Origin: Conchocele bisecta | Lineage: Eukaryota; Mollusca; Bivalvia; Lucinida; Thyasiridae | DNA length: 64,000 bases | Assembly: GCA_029237695.1 (NCBI GenBank) | Contig: CM055272.1 | Span: 35,908,791-35,972,790, forward strand | Direction: 5' to 3' | Shown here: piece by piece, positions 56,782-64,000 of the stretch | Layout of the letters: every line of letters starts with the position of its first letter | Position numbering within the stretch: the first letter of the stretch is position 1 | Notes under the pieces: model-generated | Told to the model about the DNA's origin: nothing | The model's input: only the letters and a program-made list of their open reading frames with translations | The model's database searches: none | Made by a program: the position numbers and the translations under genes

Positions 56782-57134
56782 AGGAATGAATGGCCTTTTT
56801 GTGGAATTTATCGGGGTATAAACTTTGAAAAGTCGCGGGAATACTGGACGAATGCCGGAAGGCCTCGTCCAGTATTCCCGCGACTTTTCCAAGTTTATAT
56901 CCCCGATAAATTCCACAAAAAGGCCATTCATTCCTTATAATTCCAGCATTTGAATTAAATTCATCAAGAAAATGTGTTTATTTTCCGTTTTCTTAAGAAT
57001 TATTTTAACTGCGCCTGACGGTTACGGAAAGTAGTTCGGCGTGGGAGTTTACTGGGATATAAATTTTGGACAGAGACTTGCTATGGACCAATCAAATGTT
57101 AGGGAATTGTGTAAATATTTTATTGCGAATTATT
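56782..57134 (+). mobile_element. Family C palindromic MITE, copy 3
   Basis: Full copy, with hairpin centred on 'tgccggaaggcctcg'. No internal insert. Confidence 0.9.
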
Positions 57135-57342
57135 TTAAAGTTTTTTATAAATGATCCTATTATGCCACAGTTGGAAATGCGTTTCCGTTATAGACGCTAG
57201 TAAAATTAATTTACATGAAATAAAGTAGTAATCATACTTTTCAAACATGTGTATAATTCGGAAAATAAAAACGCAACGCTAGCTATTTTTCAGTATTATA
57301 AGCATTTGTTTTACGAATCCCCTATTTTCTCCAGGCGACCAG

Positions 57343-57381
57343 TAGCCGATTGTATCAAAATTGCAAAGTATACTTATCTAG
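57343..57381 (+). mobile_element. Family E left-end fragment, copy 7
   Basis: It begins after CAG with 'tagccgattgtatcaaaatt' and breaks off at 'cttatctag'. The 'acacgaatgtccctaacgag' repeat follows. Confidence 0.8.
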
Positions 57382-57399
57382 ACACGAATGTCCCTAACG

Positions 57400-58000
57400 A
57401 GCCACCATACCAACGGGTTCACTCATTCTGACATTGACTTCCTCATCACGTGATTTTGAGAATACCAAGGGTACGTTCAAACCAAATTACCGTTCTGAGG
57501 GCGAACACGTTGATGCTCGCCAACAGCAAACTCAAAGGGTCATTGGGACAAGGGGGCTAACTCCATTTGATTTGTAAATTGAACCGAATGTTCGTACTCA
57601 CAACATTGGTATCTCGGTCTCACTTTAGAAGTCAGCACTCCGGACAACCTGTCAAATCTGACGATGAGTTTTGGGCAGTTAAACATATACAATTTGAAAA
57701 AAGCAACACTTAATAAATACGTTTTTTTTTTAGATAATATAAAAATAATATCATTCTCAATAGATTTCATTTTATTTCGAAAATAAATTATATGGGAGTA
57801 TAGCATGGACCAAAAAAAAACTATGTATTTAAAAAAATATTTCAGAATTTGTAAACCGATTTTCAAAATCAAACTTTTGCTTTCTCCGTACAATTTATCC
57901 AATACAAGCTTCGGTTTCATTTTGTAAAATGATTCGTTTTCAAGTCTGAGAGCACCTCTCATCATAATTCCCGGCCCATGGTCTCGTCCCACAGGAAAAT
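57400..58000. other. No gene recognised
   Basis: A 150-codon open frame on the minus strand (57540-57992) is rich in K, F, I and L, has no recognisable domain, and sits in AT-rich DNA. I regard it as chance. Confidence 0.5.
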
Positions 58001-58002
58001 AG

Positions 58003-58077
58003 ACTTACAGTGGGGTCAGCGTGTAAGTGCACACACAACCGTTCGTGTGGGCACTTACACGCTGACCCCACTGTACA
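58003..58077. repeat. Hairpin, copy 2 of the 'gtaagtgcacacac' type
   Basis: 'cagtggggtcagcgtgtaag' faces 'cttacacgctgaccccactg'. Confidence 0.8.
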
Positions 58078-58251
58078 ACTCGTCACATTCACAATTGAGG
58101 GAGTCAGATGAAGACTTTTAATTGCAAAAGCCATACATCACAGCACATGCATCCAGTCACAGCCAATTGCATTTCTGAACAGCTGTATATCCTGATCTGC
58201 TGCCACTCGTACGTTTTTCCTCATTGATCGCAAGATGTTGACTCGTGTTCA

Positions 58252-58495
58252 GGGGCCCGTTTCACTAAACATCGTACGACTAAAATGTTCGTAAGTGCAA
58301 ATTTAGAATCATCTGGAAATTTCAATTGATGTATTTACATTTATTGAGCATAGGCTGCATGTGCAGCCTATGCTCAATAAATGTAAATCCAATAATTGTT
58401 TACAAGAAAACACTGTTAATATGAATTTTACAGACTATCATAAATTTGCACTTACGAACATTTTAGTCTTACGAAGCTTAGTGAAACGGCCCCCA
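58252..58495 (+). mobile_element. Family A hairpin MITE, copy 12
   Basis: Complete copy; the centre reads 'ggctgcatgtgcagcc', one base from a perfect palindrome. Confidence 0.9.
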
Positions 58496-58559
58496 GGTCT
58501 GCTAGCGGTGAAAATAACAACCTACAAATTCTAAGTAGTTTTCTTGTTTCTTTCCCTAA

Positions 58560-59200
58560 ATATGTCATGGAATTTCAATAGAATTGAGTCCTCTTGACTC
58601 AATTCTAATGACATTACAAGACATATTCATGAATTTTACATGGAGAAATAAAAGAAAAAAATTATATTGAATTGTCATCTGATATCTTTTAACTACATAT
58701 CCCACGATTTTCCTAGCATGCAAATAGTTAAATGGGACCGGTTTGGAAATTAGCTCCCTTGTGCATCGCTGTTTGCACCCGGTATTGGTTTGGAAAATCA
58801 GCCATATTTTCCGTAAATGACGCCGGAAAATAACAAAAATATCAGAGCTTTTGTGGAATTGAATTCTACATGAGATCTGAATTTGTTGTCGTGTTTCGCT
58901 GTCGTGTGCGGAAAATAACGCATTTTTACGAAATTTATATCGGCGAAATTCGACAAGGGGAGGTAATACCATAGGAATGACAATACATCCGATTTAGTCA
59001 GGGTTTGACCGTTTTGTTTATCAATTCCAACCTCATATCCTGCCAAATCTTCACCAATCGGCACCAAATGCTACAACTCATGAAACAGTTTAAAATTCCG
59101 TTGGCATGTTTAATTAACACGTGACGCATTGCCAGGGTAATATGGTAGCAATCATATCACTGAGCGAACTGACGTCGGAAATCAACTCATGTGATTAAAG
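58560..59200. other. Small hairpin and diverged family K fragment
   Basis: 'gaattgagtcctcttgactcaattc' is a short hairpin at 58580-58604. 'ttttccgtaaatgacgccgg' at 58806 marks a family K remnant. No gene recognised. Confidence 0.45.
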
Positions 59201-59202
59201 GT

Positions 59203-59425
59203 ACAGTGAAACGTCTCTAAAGCGAACACCCTGGGAGGTCCCCAGGGTGTCCGGCTTAGAGAGGTCTCACTGTAAATCAGGCATTTTATCAATATCAGCC
59301 ATAGTTGTGTGATATGCGATCCCGAACAGACATTATCACCTGAGATAAATGACCAAGAAACCCATCAAGCATAAGATTACATGTGTTTTCTAGGTGTCCG
59401 GTTTATAGAGGTTCCACTGTACTAG
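59203..59425. repeat. Family H palindrome with conserved right flank, copy 4
   Basis: The hairpin 'acagtgaaacgtctctaaag' / 'cttagagaggtctcactgta' is followed by 'gttgtgtgatatgcgatccc ... taaatgaccaagaaa', as at 41015. A closing 'gtgtccggtttatagaggtt' lies at about 59396-59420. Confidence 0.7.
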
Positions 59426-59945
59426 CGTGCATAATATGAACACAGCTTGCTAGATGTGTTTTCTCATTTTAGCCTGATTTGATCTAGCTGCAATAATTCG
59501 CCTCCGATATGTTATCTACGGCTACAATTTGACCCATTCAAAACATGTGAGCAACCGAAGTGCATACCCAAACTGTTGATGTTATGTCAAAATTTATTCA
59601 ACTGTTTATTTTATACTTTTAAACAAATCATCTTTGATGTAGAACTAGTAAACTGCCAAAAATAATAGAACAGGGAAATCATTTTCAAATGGAAGCCATG
59701 TTTTCTCTAGTTGTTGTTCAAACATTCAACACAACGAAATGAAGCTTTCAATTTACAAGATATACATGTAAATGTCAGATAAACACCTTGACATGGTAAA
59801 ATAACAAATTTCTGCATGTGTATGTTCTTAATTAATAATTTATTGATACTGTTTTGACAGTTTTATATCGCTAACATATCAAACACGCCGGATAACCGAT
59901 TGCATAAAATCACTCTTCCATGTGTTACACGACGGACACGACATG

Positions 59946-60296
59946 TCGGACACGACCTCGTATCATAACAACATAACATGTTTAAAATTGTAATTTGCTA
60001 TGCACTCTCTGTATTTCTGCAGGATATCGATAATTCTCAAATGATCATATGAACTTGCCACTACAATATTGACGTTAGAGCCTTAAACACATTATTTCAT
60101 TTGTTATGATACGAAATTGTGTCCGACCTAGGAAAAGCAGCTATTATTCGATATTGTTTGCATAATTATGTTCTAACTATGTTATTTTAGCAAGATAGCA
60201 ATAATTCTCAAATGAACATGTGCACTTTCCGTCAAAATATTCACATTAGCGTTAATACAATCGCAGAATTTGTTATGATACGAGGTCGTGTCCGAC
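59946..60296. mobile_element. Element with 'tgtcggacacgacctcgtat' ends
   Basis: The left end and the right end 'atacgaggtcgtgtccgaca' are perfect inverted repeats. A third, diverged copy of the right end ('gatacgaaattgtgtccgac') lies inside at about 60108-60128, suggesting two half-elements. Confidence 0.75.
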
Positions 60297-60556
60297 AAAA
60301 GTTAGAAGCCTTGTTCATATGTATATAGTTATACCGATGAAAGTCGAAACACGCCGAATGCCTGTGTGATAAACAGGGGAGATAATTTTGTTATGTCCTT
60401 TCGCTTTTCACGTATCAGTAAGGAAATATTATGAAATACAATTATTATCATTGTATGATCATACAATGCATACTTATATAAATCAATCCCATCTAATGTT
60501 CCGAATGTAATACTCACGATTATTGACCGTCACGTCACAACATGGCAATGGAAAAC

Positions 60557-61080
60557 TTTAAAGGTACATGCTCACTCAGTAGTCACAAACTGTTCTGTAT
60601 GGGAATTAAATACATGTACATTACTGTACGTGTATAATCACTATTCCACCAGTTCTAAAATTTACGAGTGCCCGCTATACAGATATAATCATTTAGTAAT
60701 ATGAATTTTACTGATAGTGACGCGCGGTGGTATCAGGCTATTTTCATATGCAAATGAGGCATGATATTTTTTTTAATTATTTATACTAATAAAATGCGTC
60801 ACCTAAAAAGATAAAATTTCGACAGATTATAAAGTATGATCATTGCACATCAAAAAATAAATACAGAGAATAAATAGTAATGTCCGTTAGTATTTTACTG
60901 AAATACGGTTATCGCCCCTGCTATCAGATTGGACATTTATATCTGATATAAAATGTATAATAATGCCAATTATTACGTGGGGTAATGGTGAATGAATATG
61001 TATTTTTCCAGAAAATGTCTCAGAGGATGTCTCTGATATAATGAACATGTTGTGTCTACTGAGTGGGCATGTACCTTTAA
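60557..61080 (+). mobile_element. Family I MITE, copy 4
   Basis: Longest copy, with ends 'ctttaaaggtacatgctcac' and 'gtgggcatgtacctttaa'. Includes 'acgcgcggtggtatcaggct'. Confidence 0.85.
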
Positions 61081-61570
61081 ACATGCACGGGTTGCGTAAC
61101 ATCAACTTAAGTTTCGGTAGCGTCTCTCTTACAAAAATCCATGCTAAAAAAAACGTTGTAATACTTTGAAACAATTGCCAACCCAGCGTATTGTTTAAAG
61201 CTTGACAGCTGAGAGTGTTGTGTTGATCAGAATTGATGCAATTCTTAATGAAGGTGCTTGATAAACTTTGGGTGGTCATAAACTAGAGGGTTTGTATCTG
61301 TAAACATATAATTCATTTAAAGTCTTATCAAAATGAATGGGTAAGTTGTGGACCAATTAGCAACTAAATGGCGGCGTGTTTGAGATAAAGACAGTCGGCT
61401 TCAAGAATCAATTAACCCTGGCGGACTTGTTTGTATTACAAAGACACCCACAGCCGCTGAAGTGGTGACAGTTTTAGTGCTCGGCAATCTTCGGGCTGGT
61501 TCGGATATTAACGGAATTGTACTTGGATCCTGCTGAAAAACATGATCGTATGACGTTTACGATGAACGTA
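61081..61570. other. No gene seen
   Basis: Unique-looking sequence with no supported exon, RNA gene or repeat. Confidence 0.5.
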
Positions 61571-61574
61571 TCGT

Positions 61575-61810
61575 CATATGTGGCTGTGAATTGGGTCTTT
61601 GTGTTTTGCGACCAGTGTAGATCCAGATCAGCCTGTGCATCCGCACAGTCTGATTAGGATCTGCACTGTTCGCTAATCCATCCATGCTGCAAACAAGCCA
61701 TTTATATCGTTATCAGGTTACATGAGTGTGCATTTAAAAAAGAATTCAGGAGCTACACTGGTCACAAAAATGAAATAACCCCCATTTATTCCAGTCACAG
61801 CCACAAATCA
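61575..61810. repeat. Family F dispersed repeat
   Basis: From 'catatgtggctgtgaattgg' to 'ttattccagtcacagccaca', with 'cagtctgattaggatctgca' inside. Confidence 0.7.
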
Positions 61811-61897
61811 GACTGCGCATCCGCATTTCTTTTCTCAACAGGGGCCGCATATGTGATTTCCGAATAGCGAATTCGGAAACTGTACATGTAAGTATAA

Positions 61898-62343
61898 CAA
61901 GGTGTGTATGATCACGTGGATACAACAACAACAACAGGTACTGAAACTCCCAGAAGCACTCCGATTCCAAGTACATATTCTTTTATTTTGTACTTATTAT
62001 GTAACGGATTTTGATGAAGTATGGCGCATCAAACGCGTCTTGCTAAGTTGCATTTGGTGGTCTCTGTACGTTGGTTCCAAACTTCTGTCGATTTTGCGAA
62101 GAATCGATTTCCGTGTCTTCCGACACGGAAATCGATTCATCGCAAAAACGACATAAGTATGTGCCGAACTCCTGGGACCACCAAATGCAGGTCATGATGA
62201 CGCGTTTGCTGCGCCATATTTCATCAAAATCCGTTGCATATTAAGGAAAATATAAACTAATACTTGCTTTGGAGTGGGCGAGATTTCAACACTTTCATCT
62301 ATTGTTGTTGTTGTTGTTGTAACCACGTAATCATGCACCTTGT
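61898..62343 (+). mobile_element. Family D palindromic MITE, copy 6
   Basis: From 'caaggtgtgtatgatcacgt' to 'accacgtaatcatgcacctt'. Arms meet at 'cgtgtcttccgacacgg'. The ends are only weakly diverged. Confidence 0.85.
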
Positions 62344-62812
62344 ATAAGTTAGATCACGGTTCGTCCGCATACATGTACGAGGAGATAAAGATAAAGCTCG
62401 CGGATTATCGCTCGTACGTGCGGACAAACTTGATCTTATTTTCCACATCCTGGTTTAGATACATTGCACACGAGCTGTGTTAATACAGAAACAACATAAA
62501 TGTGTCAAAGATGTGATAATGCTCTAGATATATAAATATTAGGAGAAACCAACGCGACCTCATTTACGTCATATGTTGACGTCAATTCCAGCGGCGAAAA
62601 ATAATGATACGCGAGCGTCAAAAACATGCATAAAGCTCCTAATATATTAAGTCATATATACTTTCACTTGTGTCGAGTGCGAGCAATATATTATTGTTCA
62701 CCTATCATTTCGAAATACGGGATTTATTTCCCGATATATTTGTAAATCCGATAAATAATTGAGTGTGTAGCAACTCTGTGCGTGTAACATCCCATGTAGT
62801 AAACAATCATTA

Positions 62813-63207
62813 TAGGAATGAATGGCCTTTTTGTGGAATTTATCGGGGTATAAACTTGGAAAAGTCGCCGGAATACTGGACGAAGCGATAAAAAATTACA
62901 ATTTTCGAAAAAACAAATTGTAATTTTGTAAGGCCTCGTCCAGTATTCCCGCGACTTTTCCAAGTTTATATCCCCGATAAATTCCACAAAAAGACCATTC
63001 ATTCCTTATAATTCCAGAATTTGAAATAAATTCATCAAGAAAATGTGTTTATTTTATGTTTTCTTAAGAATTATTTTAACTGCGCCTCACGGTTACGGAA
63101 AGTAGTTTGGCGTGGGAGTTTACTGGGATATAAATGTTGGACAGAGACTTGCTACGGGCCAATCAAATGTTAGGGAATTGTGTAAATATTTTTGTGCTGG
63201 AATTATT
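62813..63207 (+). mobile_element. Family C palindromic MITE, copy 4, with loop insert
   Basis: As in copy 2, but the hairpin tip carries an extra palindromic 'gcgataaaaaattacaattt' module, related to the insert in copy 1. Related 'ttatttcccgatatatttg' text lies at 62723 and 63203. Confidence 0.88.
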
Positions 63208-63209
63208 TC

Positions 63210-63760
63210 CCGATATATTTTGTTAATCTGATAAAGAAACGAGGGTTATGGACTCGTTTCATTATTGGATTTCAAAAATATTTAAATAAATATCACACTA
63301 TGTGTCCTGTGTATTATGTAAAACCACCAAATTTCCCATGCAGTGTGACGTGATTATAGTCATTTATTGTTTAGTTTCTCGACCAATGAAAGAATGGCAT
63401 TTCGTCTCAATTAATCACATATTGCGACTCTTTCGCAAATATGTATTAAATTAATAATTAAATGTTCAGCGCTATATTTAGAATTGAGTTTATGCCTTGT
63501 TGTCATCAGTTCACGAGACGCAAAGCATATTACCGCACACATACGCGCTCACTTGGTGTCACACCGCCAATCACATGCTAGTATAGCACATGCTAGTATA
63601 GCGATTGAAATCACTGTTAGGGGCGGAGCTTCGCGACTGGGCTGGTAAACAATAAGTACGTCACATATTGAACCTTGTATATAGTTGTCACATATTGAAT
63701 TTTTAATAAATTAATTTCTCGGTCGCTAGCAAAAATTCAATATGTGAACAGTAACTTATA
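63210..63760. other. No gene seen; short inverted repeat
   Basis: 'gtcacatattgaatttttaa' (63687) faces 'aaaaattcaatatgtgaac' (63730). The tandem 'cacatgctagtatagc' at 63573-63602 is duplicated. Confidence 0.5.
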
Positions 63761-63920
63761 CATAATTATGTAGCTGTGATTGAGTATAAGTGGGCTAATG
63801 GCATGTGTGACTAGTGCAGCTCCTGATAAAATGGCTCTTGTAGCCTGATAACCATCTTTGCTGCCTGTTAGAAACATGATACACAGGCTGATTTGGATCT
63901 GTACTGGTCACCACAAAATG
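63760..63920. repeat. Family F dispersed repeat, diverged
   Basis: 'cacaggctgatttggatctg' and 'gtagcctgataaccatc' identify it. Confidence 0.6.
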
Positions 63921-64000
63921 GCGTTTTGTGTGTACCGGCCAGAACTATTTCCAGACAATACACTTGGCCTGGCACTAAGTCGTCACCTTGTAGTTGTCAT

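Noticed and set aside
57540..57992. 150-codon minus-strand frame as a novel gene
   Set aside because: AT-rich composition, no domain, no repeats of it elsewhere and no splice context.

Overview
This window looks like nuclear DNA of a bivalve mollusc, probably a heterodont/venerid-type clam. The reasoning is: AT-rich, intron-containing sequence; a split animal homeobox gene; tRNA-derived SINE-like units; and a very dense load of short palindromic transposons. One dispersed repeat, with a 'ctgatcaggatctacactgg' core and a 'tctccagtcacagccacat' tail, is of a kind I associate with venerid clams. The species cannot be fixed from the sequence alone. There is no sign of prokaryotic gene organisation.

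Only one host gene is convincing: the last two exons of a TLX/HOX11/C15-class homeobox gene on the plus strand (7801-8017 and 13804-13969). They are separated by a 5.8 kb intron that splits the homeodomain at its residue 57. The first coding exon(s) must lie left of position 1. Intron 2 is filled with repeats and ends in a roughly 590 bp AAT/TTA-rich tract directly before exon 3.

The second protein-coding signal is a decayed DNA transposon at about 28,441-33,966. Imperfect inverted repeats of about 310 bp enclose a minus-strand gene relic (about 33,560-29,130). The relic carries FEN/XPG-like nuclease motifs and an eight-cysteine C-terminal finger. This architecture best fits the Academ superfamily. 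The gene is broken by at least four in-frame stops and about ten frame changes. The transposon sits inside a copy of palindromic repeat family B.

The rest is repeats. My working families are: A (about 245 bp hairpin, 13 copies or pieces), B (about 300-330 bp, 11), C (about 355 bp, 4), D (about 400 bp, 6), E (about 300 bp, CWG target duplications, 7), F (dispersed 'gatcaggatc' repeat, many), H (small 'aacctctcta' palindromes), I (about 500 bp, 4), J, K, L and N (hAT-like, 8 bp target duplications). Tandem arrays lie at 2217-2570 (45 bp unit), 3446-4790 (68 bp unit), 39000-39850 (about 169 bp unit), 43850-44480 (20 bp unit) and 56195-56605 (about 62 bp unit). Several palindromic inserts are flanked by direct repeats of about 50-70 bp, far longer than usual target-site duplications. 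Most open reading frames over these repeats are by-products of palindromes and tandem arrays, not genes.
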